Of a DNA stretch of 64,000 bases, positions 26,796 to 34,093 are shown piece by piece. Below the pieces are notes generated by a model that searched no databases, was not told the DNA's origin, and worked only from the letters and a program-made list of their open reading frames with translations. Where the stretch lies: positions 124,001-188,000 of the forward strand of contig NZ_SSBK01000001.1 in the NCBI RefSeq assembly GCF_004795035.1. Reading direction: 5' to 3'. Every line of letters starts with the position of its first letter. Positions within the stretch are counted from its first letter, which is position 1. The position numbers and the translations under genes were made by a program. This stretch comes from Streptomyces sp. A0958. GTDB lineage: Bacteria; Actinomycetota; Actinomycetes; Streptomycetales; Streptomycetaceae.

Positions 26796-27048
26796 GAATT
26801 GTCCTTATGGCAAGTGCCGCACTCGGCGGGGGCGGAGGGCGCGCGCCAGCACGGCTGCCTCAGCCATTCGGCGCTCACGGAGAGTGGTTCCCAGACTGCA
26901 CAGCGGCGCAGTCTCCGTGCAAGACTTCATAGCGATGTACCGCTGACAAAGCATCGAACGGATGTCTTGTACTGCGTAACGAGCATCGACCTGCTTTCAT
27001 CGCGAGGGGCGAAAGTCCTTCATACTGAGGTGCGTAAGGGGAGTTGAG
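26796..27048. promoter_or_regulatory. Divergent promoter region, ATPase / XRE regulator
   Basis: A gene-free 253-base gap with lower G+C than the average of the window. GTTGAG with AAGGGG serves the XRE gene; CATACT about 25 bases before the XRE start is a plausible -10. No clear operator palindrome was seen. Confidence 0.4.
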
Positions 27049-27936
27049 ATGGCTGAAGGTCCGACCGGGTCGACCGTTCCGCGGCGTCAGCTGGGGAGAA
27101 ACCTTCGAGAGCTGCGTAACCGGGCTCGCCTGACCGTGCGCGCGGCGGCGGCGAAGCTGGAGTGGTCCGAAGCGAAGATGTGGCGCATCGAGACCGGCCA
27201 GACAGCGTTACGGAGCCTGGACGTCCAGGCCATGTGCCTCGTGTACGGGGCGCCGGCGGATCTCACGCAGGCGCTGATGGGGCTGGCCAAAGAGACCAAG
27301 GCGCGTGGCTGGTGGCATGCCTACGGTGACTTGATTCCGGAGGGATTCGACGTCTACGTAGGGCTGGAAGAGGCGGCGTCGACTCTGTCGATGTATGAGA
27401 GCGACATTGTTCCGGGGCTTCTTCAAACCGAGGGATACGCGCGAGAGATCATCCGCACGCACATCCGGGACATCGGTGAGGCGGATCTCGGCGGGCGCGT
27501 ACGGCTGCGCATCGAACGACAGACGTTGCTCACCCGCTTCACTGACCCGCCGGTGTTCCGGGCGGTGCTGGGCGAAGCGGTGCTACGTCGGCCTGTCGGC
27601 GGGCGTGACGTGATGGCGCAGCAACTCGCGCACCTGATCTACGTTTCGGAGCGGACGAACATCTCGATCCGGGTGGTGCCCTTCGCGGCCGGTATGCATG
27701 CCGGGGTGGTGACAGGCCCGTTTGTGATCCTTCGCTTCCCACTGACTGGTGAGGGGGTCGCCACGGAGCCGCCGACGGTCTACGCGGATGGGTACACCGG
27801 GGGGCTGTATCTGGACAAGGAGCGGGAGGTGCAACAGTACGACGCAGCCTTCGACGACGTCTGGAACGCATCGCTGGATGAGCAGGCGTCACGGCGCCTG
27901 ATCGGTGAGGTAGCAGGGAGCTATGAAAAGGGTTGA
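27049..27936 (+). CDS. XRE-family regulator with DUF5753 domain
   Basis: A 295-residue protein. The N-terminal helix-turn-helix is LGRNLRELRNRARLTVRAAA with AKLEWSEAKMWRIETGQ; the DUF5753 part starts near YESDIVPGLLQTEGYARE and includes ERTNISIRVVPFAAGMHAG and VYADGYTGGLYLDK. It is the partner of the overlapping DUF397 gene; such pairs occur many times per Streptomyces genome (WhiJ/BldB-like regulatory sets). The ATG follows AAGGGGAG. Confidence 0.94.
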   Translation: MAEGPTGSTVPRRQLGRNLRELRNRARLTVRAAAAKLEWSEAKMWRIETGQTALRSLDVQAMCLVYGAPADLTQALMGLAKETKARGWWHAYGDLIPEGFDVYVGLEEAASTLSMYESDIVPGLLQTEGYAREIIRTHIRDIGEADLGGRVRLRIERQTLLTRFTDPPVFRAVLGEAVLRRPVGGRDVMAQQLAHLIYVSERTNISIRVVPFAAGMHAGVVTGPFVILRFPLTGEGVATEPPTVYADGYTGGLYLDKEREVQQYDAAFDDVWNASLDEQASRRLIGEVAGSYEKG

Positions 27937-28114
27937 CGACGCTGAGTGGTTCAAATCGAGCCACAGCAACGGAAATGGCAACTGTGTCGAGGTGGCGCGT
28001 CTCGGGGCCGGGGTTGCCGTGCGGGACAGCAAGGTGCACGCGGGTCCGGTGTTGACCTGTGCCGCAGGTGGATGGCGCGCGTTCATCGGAAGCGTGGGCC
28101 AGGACGTGCGATAA
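27923..28114 (+). CDS. DUF397 protein (small WhiJ-partner type)
   Basis: A 63-residue protein: EWFKSSHSNGNGNCVEVA, then VAVRDSKVHAGPVLTC and WRAFIGSVG. These are the defining DUF397 blocks. It overlaps the XRE stop by 14 bases, with AGGGAG upstream of the ATG. DUF397 proteins are thought to modulate their XRE partner. Confidence 0.95.
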   Translation: MKRVDDAEWFKSSHSNGNGNCVEVARLGAGVAVRDSKVHAGPVLTCAAGGWRAFIGSVGQDVR

Positions 28115-28543
28115 GCGGGCGCGTACGGGCGGTACTTCGCCCACGGCGGCCGGCGCCACGTTTACGGAGCCTTCGTGCGGTCGGGCCCGGCCGCACGTAC
28201 GGCTGTTGGGGGCGTGGCGTGCGTACGGAATGAGCGCCAAGCGCTGCCGGAAGCGGGCGACGCCCACTTGCGTGGGGTGCTTCGAACTCGTCACCCGACC
28301 AGGCCTCTTATGCGACGGCCGGCCCGCGACGAGGCGTCTGCCGACGTGCCTGTGCTGTCGCTGGTCGTGAGCCACGAGGCGGCACCGCGTCGGGGACCTG
28401 GACGCGGACGCGCGCGGTACGACCGCCAGGACGGCGGCCCGGTGTCGTGGCCAGTGGGTCTGTCATCGGCTATCGGTATCCGGTTGATCAAGGTGGCAGG
28501 CTGTGCCAGCGTCTTGACGCGACGGTCCGGGACCAAAATCATG
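28115..28543. other. Gap at the right edge of the island
   Basis: About 430 bases with no confidently assigned gene, rich in CGTACGG motifs. One 46-codon cysteine-rich frame lies at 28230-28370. The right end meets the operator of the enoyl-CoA hydratase gene. Confidence 0.4.
28230..28370 (+). CDS. Possible cysteine-rich mini-protein, 46 residues
   Basis: Reads MSAKRCRKRATPTCVGCFEL, then VTRPGLLCDGRPATRR, ending LPTCLCCRWS. Seven cysteines in CxxC-like spacing suggest a zinc-binding knuckle. There is no good ribosome site, and the high arginine content could equally be chance in G+C-rich DNA. Confidence 0.25.
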   Translation: MSAKRCRKRATPTCVGCFELVTRPGLLCDGRPATRRLPTCLCCRWS

Positions 28544-28581
28544 CAAGCGCGCTTGATTGTTCTTGCTCCCGCTGCCACGCT
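28544..28581 (+). promoter_or_regulatory. Promoter and operator of the enoyl-CoA hydratase/TetR operon
   Basis: CAAGCGCGCTTG (28544-28555) overlaps -35 TTGATT (28553-28558); a 17-base spacer leads to CACGCT (28576-28581). The layout is identical to that at 16900, and the flanking bases AAAATCATG and GTT match too. Likely autoregulated by the TetR gene in this operon. Confidence 0.7.
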
Positions 28582-28596
28582 CGACGCGACGGCCGG

Positions 28597-28652
28597 CAGA
28601 GAAGCAGAGAAGCAAGCAAGAGAAGCAGAGAAGCAGAGAAGAACAAGAGGAG
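28597..28652 (+). repeat. Purine-rich repeat in the leader of the hydratase gene
   Basis: The leader consists almost only of A and G with scattered C: repeats of AGAAGCAG and AAGCAAGC run up to the ribosome site AAGAGGAG. The strand asymmetry is striking against the G+C-rich surroundings. Confidence 0.8.
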
Positions 28653-28661
28653 CGTACGCGG

Positions 28662-29399
28662 ATGAGCCAGCTCGCCCCGCCCGCCCACGCGCGCGGCATC
28701 ACCACCCTCACGCTCGACTCACCGGCCAACCGGAACGCCCTGAGCGCCGCACTCGTCGCCGAGCTGGCCGAGGCGCTGGACGGCTGTGCCACCGACGACT
28801 CGGTGCGGGCCGTCGTGCTCACCCACACCGGCAACACCTTCTGTGCCGGCGCCGACCTGAGGGCGCCGGCCGACCCGCACGACTTCGTCGCCCTCATGCG
28901 GCGCGTCGTGGCCCTGCCCAAGCCCGTCGTCGCCCGGGTCACCGGGCATGTCCGGGCCGGCGGGCTGGGGCTGCTCGGGGCGTGTGACATCTCCGTGGCG
29001 GGGCCGGAGGCCACCTTCGCGCTCACCGAGTCGCGGCTCGGCCTCGCGCCCGCCGTGATCTCGCTGCCGCTCCTGCCGCGCATCGACGCGCGGGCCGCCG
29101 CCCGGTACTACCTCACCGGGGAGAAGTTCGACGCGGCGGAGGCCGCCCGGATCGGCCTGGTCACTCTGAGCGCCGAGGATGTGGACGACGCGCTCGGGCC
29201 CGTACTCGACGGGCTGCGCAGGGCATCGCCGCAGGGGCTGGCCGCGTCCAAGGAGCTGGTCGCGGCTACTGTGCTGCAGAGCTTCGACCAGCACGCCGAA
29301 GACCTCATCGCCCGCTCCGCCCAGCTCTTCGCCTCCGACGAGGCACGGGAGGGCATGACGGCCTTCCTCGAACGACGGGACCCCGCATGGGCGTTGTGA
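28662..29399 (+). CDS. Enoyl-CoA hydratase/isomerase family protein
   Basis: A 245-residue crotonase. LDSPANRNALSAALVAEL and NTFCAGADLRAPA form the acyl-CoA pocket and first oxyanion strand; GHVRAGGLGLLGACDISVAG is the second. The glutamate expected for hydratases in FALTESRLGLAPA is present. It probably supplies the hydratase step for the Atu/Liu-type pathway whose other genes end at 24337. ATG follows AAGAGGAG. The 3' end overlaps the TetR gene. Confidence 0.92.
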   Translation: MSQLAPPAHARGITTLTLDSPANRNALSAALVAELAEALDGCATDDSVRAVVLTHTGNTFCAGADLRAPADPHDFVALMRRVVALPKPVVARVTGHVRAGGLGLLGACDISVAGPEATFALTESRLGLAPAVISLPLLPRIDARAAARYYLTGEKFDAAEAARIGLVTLSAEDVDDALGPVLDGLRRASPQGLAASKELVAATVLQSFDQHAEDLIARSAQLFASDEAREGMTAFLERRDPAWAL

Positions 29400-29980
29400 C
29401 ACCGGGCGGCAGCACGGGCCCCAAGCAGGACCGCAGCCGGGCCACCCGCCGGCGCCTCCTGGAGGCCGCGGTGGCCTGCCTCGCCGAACACGGCTGGGCC
29501 GGCTCCACCGTCGCCGTCGTCGCCGAACGCGCCGGGGTTTCGCGCGGCGCCGCCCAGCACCACTTCCCCACCCGCGAGGACCTGTTCACCGCGGCCGTCG
29601 AGTACGTCGCCGAGGAACGCTCCGCCGCCCTGCGCGCCCTCCCCGACCAGGACCGCGCCGCCGTCGTCGCCGCCCTGGTCGACCTCTACACCGGCCCCCT
29701 CTTCCGCGCCGCCCTCCAGCTCTGGGTCGCAGCGTCCAACGAGGAGCAGCTGCGCCCCCGCGTCACCGAACTGGAGGCGAGGGTCGGGCGGGAGACCCAC
29801 CGCATCGCCGTGCACCTCCTGCGCGCCGACGAGTCGCGGCCCGGGGTCCGGGAGACCGTGCAGGGGCTGCTCGACATGGCCCGGGGGCTGGGGCTCGCCA
29901 ACGTCCTCACCGATGACACCGCCCGCCGCCGCAAGGTCGTCGCGCAGTGGGCGGAGTTGCTGGACGGGGCGCTGGGCTGA
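29387..29980 (+). CDS. TetR-family regulator, likely repressor of both catabolic units
   Basis: A 197-residue TetR protein. The HTH is TRRRLLEAAVACLAEHGW with STVAVVAERAGVSRGAAQHHF. It overlaps the enoyl-CoA hydratase gene by 13 bases, so both come from one transcript. Two near-identical palindromes overlap the -35 elements at 16900 and 28544; as the only local TetR gene it is the likely binder. The ligand is probably a pathway acyl-CoA. Confidence 0.93.
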   Translation: MGVVTPGGSTGPKQDRSRATRRRLLEAAVACLAEHGWAGSTVAVVAERAGVSRGAAQHHFPTREDLFTAAVEYVAEERSAALRALPDQDRAAVVAALVDLYTGPLFRAALQLWVAASNEEQLRPRVTELEARVGRETHRIAVHLLRADESRPGVRETVQGLLDMARGLGLANVLTDDTARRRKVVAQWAELLDGALG

Positions 29981-29983
29981 GGG

Positions 29984-30350
29984 TCACAGACAATCGGTCC
30001 ACATGAACGCCGCCCGGTATCCCCGACGCAGCGCCTGACCGCCCCGGTCGCCGTCCACATGAATCCGGACGAGGGTGGCGACGAACAGCGGGAACACGGC
30101 CCGCCGGCCACCTCCCGCACGGTGTACTGCCCGCACCGGCCGAGCGCGGCCGGTGCGATGGCGACGAGCCCGCCGCGAAGTGGGCCCCCTTCACCGGTAC
30201 GGGAGCCCTGAGCCGGTGCACCTTGCGCCGCGCCCTGCGCCCGGCCCGCTCCGCCGCGAGGCGCCGGTCGCGGACCTCCTGCCGCTCGTTCTCGTCGAGA
30301 AGCGTGGGTCCCTCGGACCGGTCGAGTGGTGCCGACGGAGGACAGGGTCT
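29984..30350 (-). pseudogene. Frameshifted unknown gene
   Basis: Coherent protein-like sequence continues across three frames on the minus strand: DENERQEVRDRRLAAERAGR... then APVPVKGAHFAAG; next LVAIAPAALGRCGQYTVREV; then VFPLFVATLVRIHVDGDRGG and QALRRGYRAAFMWTDCL, ending at 29984. Two frame changes are needed, so it is most likely a decayed gene. The family is not recognised. It lies just downstream of the AbiL-like pair. Confidence 0.45.
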
Positions 30351-30391
30351 CGCTGGCCCGCGAGAGCCGGTCGAAGGCCGGCCAGGAGCGG

Positions 30392-31015
30392 TCACTGCGC
30401 GGGGCCGCCGATGGCGAGCGCGAGCTTCCACATGCCTGTGGAGGGGTTCACCTCCAGTTCCTTGCCCTCCGGCGCCAGCAGCCGCGCCCGGCGGACAGCC
30501 TCGGTCCAGCCGGAGGCGTAGTGGCGGAAGTCGAGGCCCGTTTTCGAGTAGCCGCCCGGTACGTGTCTGCTCAGCAGGGGAGCGAGCTGGGCGTACGAGG
30601 GCATGTGCTTGTGGTGGTCGGTGAAGTGGAGCAGCAGCCAGACCTCGAAGCAGGGGTTCGACAGGGCGATGCCGATGCCTTGACGTTCGGCCTCCCCGAG
30701 TGCGTCGGCGAGATCGGTGAACTCGTCGACGTCCACGACGCACCAGGCCGCGTCGTACGCGTCGTCGGACTCTCCGAACAGCTTCGCTGTGTACGCGACC
30801 ACCTGGGACGGAGCCTTGGGATGTGTGACGACCTTGATCGATACGGCGGAGTTCCGCGCCGCGCCCTTGAGCCCTTGGACGTAGTCGTACTCGGTCACCT
30901 CGGCGCCGCAGACCACCAGTAATCGCAGGCGTGGTGCCCGGTGCTCGGTGCGCCTGCCGAGCCGGGACTCGCGCGACGGACGCTTGCGCCCGTCCGGCTT
31001 AGGATGCCGCGCCAC
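30392..31015 (-). CDS. RloB-family protein (AbiLii-like effector)
   Basis: A 207-residue RloB-like protein with a Toprim-type core: LLVVCGAEVTEYDYVQGLKG (metal-binding glutamate), AAWCVVDVDEF (DxD) and SNPCFEVWLLLHF, the most diagnostic RloB block. The GTG at 31015 follows AGGAGGAACG and overlaps the ATPase gene by 17 bases, so the two are coupled. RloB with an AAA ATPase forms the Lactococcus AbiL system and the Campylobacter RloA/RloB locus; an antiphage role is inferred from this. Confidence 0.85.
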   Translation of the reverse strand: MARHPKPDGRKRPSRESRLGRRTEHRAPRLRLLVVCGAEVTEYDYVQGLKGAARNSAVSIKVVTHPKAPSQVVAYTAKLFGESDDAYDAAWCVVDVDEFTDLADALGEAERQGIGIALSNPCFEVWLLLHFTDHHKHMPSYAQLAPLLSRHVPGGYSKTGLDFRHYASGWTEAVRRARLLAPEGKELEVNPSTGMWKLALAIGGPAQ

Positions 31016-32297
31016 TCCGTTCCTCCTGTTCCTTCCTGGTGGCCAGCGCCCGGGCAAAGCCGTCGTCGATGAACGGAACCCCGCCGTAGCTGCCGCCCAG
31101 ATAGCGGCGCTCGTGGTTCTCGCCGACGCGCGGTTTGAACTCGGACAGGGCGAACAGCCTTGTCTCCCCGTACTCGTCCTTCTCCACGAACCACACCTGG
31201 TCCCTCTTGAGGACGTCTTCGCCGTCCACCCGGCCGAGCAGACTCGCGTCGTGGGAGGTGAAGACGAGTTGCGCGCCCAGCGGGTTGGTCGTGGGGTCCT
31301 GGAACAGCCGGATGAGCCGGGTGGTGAGCAGCGGATGGAGGCTGGAGTCGATCTCGTCGACGACGAACGTTCCGCCCCGCTCCAGAACGGAAAGGAAGCG
31401 GGGAGCCTGGGCCAGGAGCGCTCTCGTCCCGGCGGACTCCTCGTGCAGGTCCATGCGGACCACGCCGGTCCGGCCACGGTGTCCGATCCACGTGCGGGGG
31501 GATTCGTGCGGTCCGTTCTCCAGCAGCTTGGCGAGATCCCGCGAGGCGAGACGTTTGCCGAATCGGCGACGGAGTGTCTCCTCGTCCATGACTTGCACTT
31601 CGGTGCCGCAGTCCTCGATCCCCAGGTCGGCCGAGCGCAGGAGTTCCAGAAGGCCGGAGGACCCCATCGCTCCTCGCGCATCTGGCATGAAGGACTTGGC
31701 CGAGGGCCAAGACCCGCTTCCGCTGAATCTCAGTTCCGACGCGAACCAGTCGTAGACCGGGCGGAAGTCCTCCTGCTTGGAGCGGGCCGCCATCGTCAGG
31801 AACAGGACGTTCGGTTCAGTGATGTTCTCGACGAGTGCCAGCTCACGACCGGCTTGGGAATCGCCCGCGCTCACCTCTCCATCGGTGCGCTCGAAGATCT
31901 TGCGCTTCTTGCCGTGCGGGTAGCTGTACAGCCATTCGTCGAGTACGCACCGGTTGTCGACGCTGAAGCCGTACGTGTGGCGGACCCCACCCACCAGGAG
32001 ATCCACCACGTACCAGGAGGGTTCCTCGGCCGCCGCCGGGTCCAGGCGGAACACCTGACGGTTGACGCCTCCGCCGGGCTCCGCGTCCCGGTGGGAGTTC
32101 AGGACCATCTGGGCCATGTACTCCAGCGCGCCGATGAGGTTCGACTTGCCGGCCGCATTGGCTCCGAACAGTCCCGCCACGGGGACGGCGGCCCAGTCCG
32201 TGCCCGGCGGGCGGTCGGCGTCGTAGGCGGGGTGGAGCTGGAGTTCCTGTTCCTCGCGGATGGAGCGGTGATTCGAGACTCTGAAGTTCAGCAGCAT
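30999..32297 (-). CDS. SMC-like AAA ATPase (AbiLi/RloA-like, AAA_15/AAA_21)
   Basis: A 432-residue ATPase. NFRVSNHRSIREEQELQL is the usual start of this class; Walker A GLFGANAAGKSNL near 45; signature-like EESAGTRAL near 295; Walker B GTFVVDEIDSSLHP; H-loop TSHDASLLG. This is the ABC-type fold of OLD/RloA/AbiLi ATPases. The ATG at 32297 has AGGAGGG upstream. It is followed, with overlap, by the RloB gene. Confidence 0.88.
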   Translation of the reverse strand: MLLNFRVSNHRSIREEQELQLHPAYDADRPPGTDWAAVPVAGLFGANAAGKSNLIGALEYMAQMVLNSHRDAEPGGGVNRQVFRLDPAAAEEPSWYVVDLLVGGVRHTYGFSVDNRCVLDEWLYSYPHGKKRKIFERTDGEVSAGDSQAGRELALVENITEPNVLFLTMAARSKQEDFRPVYDWFASELRFSGSGSWPSAKSFMPDARGAMGSSGLLELLRSADLGIEDCGTEVQVMDEETLRRRFGKRLASRDLAKLLENGPHESPRTWIGHRGRTGVVRMDLHEESAGTRALLAQAPRFLSVLERGGTFVVDEIDSSLHPLLTTRLIRLFQDPTTNPLGAQLVFTSHDASLLGRVDGEDVLKRDQVWFVEKDEYGETRLFALSEFKPRVGENHERRYLGGSYGGVPFIDDGFARALATRKEQEERSGAAS

Positions 32298-32597
32298 CTG
32301 TGTGCCCTCCTCTCGTCGACTTTCCGCGTACCTGTGCAAGTGAAACGCGCGAACGGGGTTCTAGTCACCCGGATTCAGGGATTTGAAGGATTCGGGCGTG
32401 ACCGCTTCTTCTAGATCCTCCGCAGTTCGTCCACTGTCTGGTACGCGGCTGAGTCCGGGAATTCCCGCGGTGCGGGCAGCCGCTCTCCGCTGGTGCGTCG
32501 GTGGTGGGGTGTGTCATGACCGTCGAGCCCGCCATCCCTCCCGGACCGGTGTGCGCAGGGCGGCCCGGCCCCGTACCCGCCGGGATACTGTTCCTCC
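32298..32597. promoter_or_regulatory. Intergenic region between the ATPase/RloB pair and the GNAT gene
   Basis: 300 bases between divergent genes. The promoter of the ATPase/RloB pair should be within 32298-32400, which is relatively A+T-rich. On the minus strand a frame ending ...REFPDSAAYQTVDELRRI at 32411 looks protein-like but has no start; it may be a remnant. Confidence 0.35.
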
Positions 32598-33161
32598 ATG
32601 TCCAGCAGCGCCGACACCTCAGCCTCGCCCCACCCCGCGTTTCCCGACCGCGTCGAACTCACCGGCGAAGGGCTCGTGCTGCGTGACTGGACGGAAGAAG
32701 ACCTGGCCGCGATGCCGGAGTTGTTCGACCACCCCGACATCGCGCACTGGACGCCGATCGTCTCGCCCTTCGACGCCGGGGCCGCCCGCGACCGGCTGGC
32801 GAAGGCCCGGCAGCTGCGGGCGGACGGTACGGCCGTGCTGCTCGCCATCACGCTCGACGGCGGCGCCCCGCTCGGTGAGGTGATGCTGCGCCGCGCCCCC
32901 GAGGGCACGGAGCTCGGTTACGCGGTCGGGCCCGCCCACCGCGGGCAGGGGCTGGCCGGGCGGGCGGTGCGGGTGATGGCCGCGTACGCCTTCGGGGAAC
33001 TGGGCGTCGAACGGGTGACCCTGGAGCTGGAGCCGGAGAACGCCGCCAGCGTCGCCGTGGCCACCGCGACCGGCTTCCGGCTGCTCGGCGTGCCGCTCAT
33101 CGAGGGCGTCCAGAAGGGGCGCCCGTACGCCCTCCAGACGTGGGGACTCGACCGGCCCTGA
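32598..33161 (+). CDS. GNAT-family N-acetyltransferase (RimJ/RimL type)
   Basis: A 187-residue Acetyltransf_3 protein. GLVLRDWTEEDLAAMPELFD opens the fold; ELGYAVGPAHRGQGLAGRA is the acetyl-CoA loop (RGQGLA); VERVTLELEPENAASVAVA and GFRLLGV complete it. The YAVGPAHRGQG pattern resembles ribosomal-protein or antibiotic acetyltransferases; the substrate is open. Confidence 0.92.
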   Translation: MSSSADTSASPHPAFPDRVELTGEGLVLRDWTEEDLAAMPELFDHPDIAHWTPIVSPFDAGAARDRLAKARQLRADGTAVLLAITLDGGAPLGEVMLRRAPEGTELGYAVGPAHRGQGLAGRAVRVMAAYAFGELGVERVTLELEPENAASVAVATATGFRLLGVPLIEGVQKGRPYALQTWGLDRP

Positions 33162-33182
33162 CCGACAGGACCGCCCCCCCGG

Positions 33183-33956
33183 TCACCCGGCGTGCGACGG
33201 CGTGGCCGCGAGGACGTCCATGAGCGCGGCCACCATGGTCGGCGGGTCGGTGTGCGGGTAGTTGTGACCGCCGGGCAGCAGCGTCAGCGAGAAGTCGGAG
33301 CCGGCGCAGGCCCGCCACTCGGGCAACCGGTCGGGTGGCGTCACCTGGTCGTCCGTACCGCCGAAGACGTGCAACGGGCCCGGCAGCGGCGCCGGTTCGT
33401 CGAGCGAGTAGCTTTCGGCGATCCGCAGATCGGCGCGTATGTACCGCATGATCTGACGCACGAACGTCTTGTACGCGAGCAGTTCCTCCGGCATCCCGCC
33501 GTTGCGGATCAGCCAGTCCAGCAGCTCTTCGTCGGACACCTCGGACATGGCCGTCGTGGGCGGGGTGTGCGGGGCCCGGAAGCCCGATACGACGGTGGCC
33601 ACCGGGGCGGGCAGCCCCCGGTCCTCGATCCGGCGGCTCAGCTCGTAGACCAGGGCCCCGCCGAAGCTGTGCCCGAACAGCACGTACGGCACGCCGAGTT
33701 CGGGGGTCAGTCCGGCCAGCAGCCGGTCGGCCAACGCGTCGAAGTCCGCCGGCATCGGCTCGGCGTCCCGGGTGCCCCGGCCCGGCAGTTCGACCGGGGC
33801 CAGCTCGTACCCCTGCGGGATGTGGTTGCGCCACCCCGCGAACGCCCCGGCCCCGGCTCCCGCCTGCGGTACGCAGATCAGCCGGGTGCGCACGGTCCCG
33901 ACGGCCAGCCGGCCGACGACCCAGCGCTCGTTCTGCGGCCGTGTCGACACACTCAT
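33183..33956 (-). CDS. Type II thioesterase, alpha/beta hydrolase
   Basis: A 257-residue type II thioesterase of the kind that edits polyketide/nonribosomal assembly lines. LICVPQAGAGAGAFAGWR, nucleophile elbow FGHSFGGALV, FGGTDDQVTP (catalytic Asp region) and LPGGHNYPHTD (His) are all there. It normally sits in a PKS/NRPS cluster, but none is in this window. The ATG at 33956 gives the usual length. Confidence 0.92.
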   Translation of the reverse strand: MSVSTRPQNERWVVGRLAVGTVRTRLICVPQAGAGAGAFAGWRNHIPQGYELAPVELPGRGTRDAEPMPADFDALADRLLAGLTPELGVPYVLFGHSFGGALVYELSRRIEDRGLPAPVATVVSGFRAPHTPPTTAMSEVSDEELLDWLIRNGGMPEELLAYKTFVRQIMRYIRADLRIAESYSLDEPAPLPGPLHVFGGTDDQVTPPDRLPEWRACAGSDFSLTLLPGGHNYPHTDPPTMVAALMDVLAATPSHAG

Positions 33957-34093
33957 GCGGTCCACCTCTGCTTCACCGCCGACGGGGCCGGCGTTCTGTC
34001 CGGGCACGGTGGACAGCATTGTGGCAGCGCGGCGGCGGCCCCCTCCGGGCGAGGGCGAGGAGGGGGCCGGCGCGCTGCGGTATCGCGGCGCCC

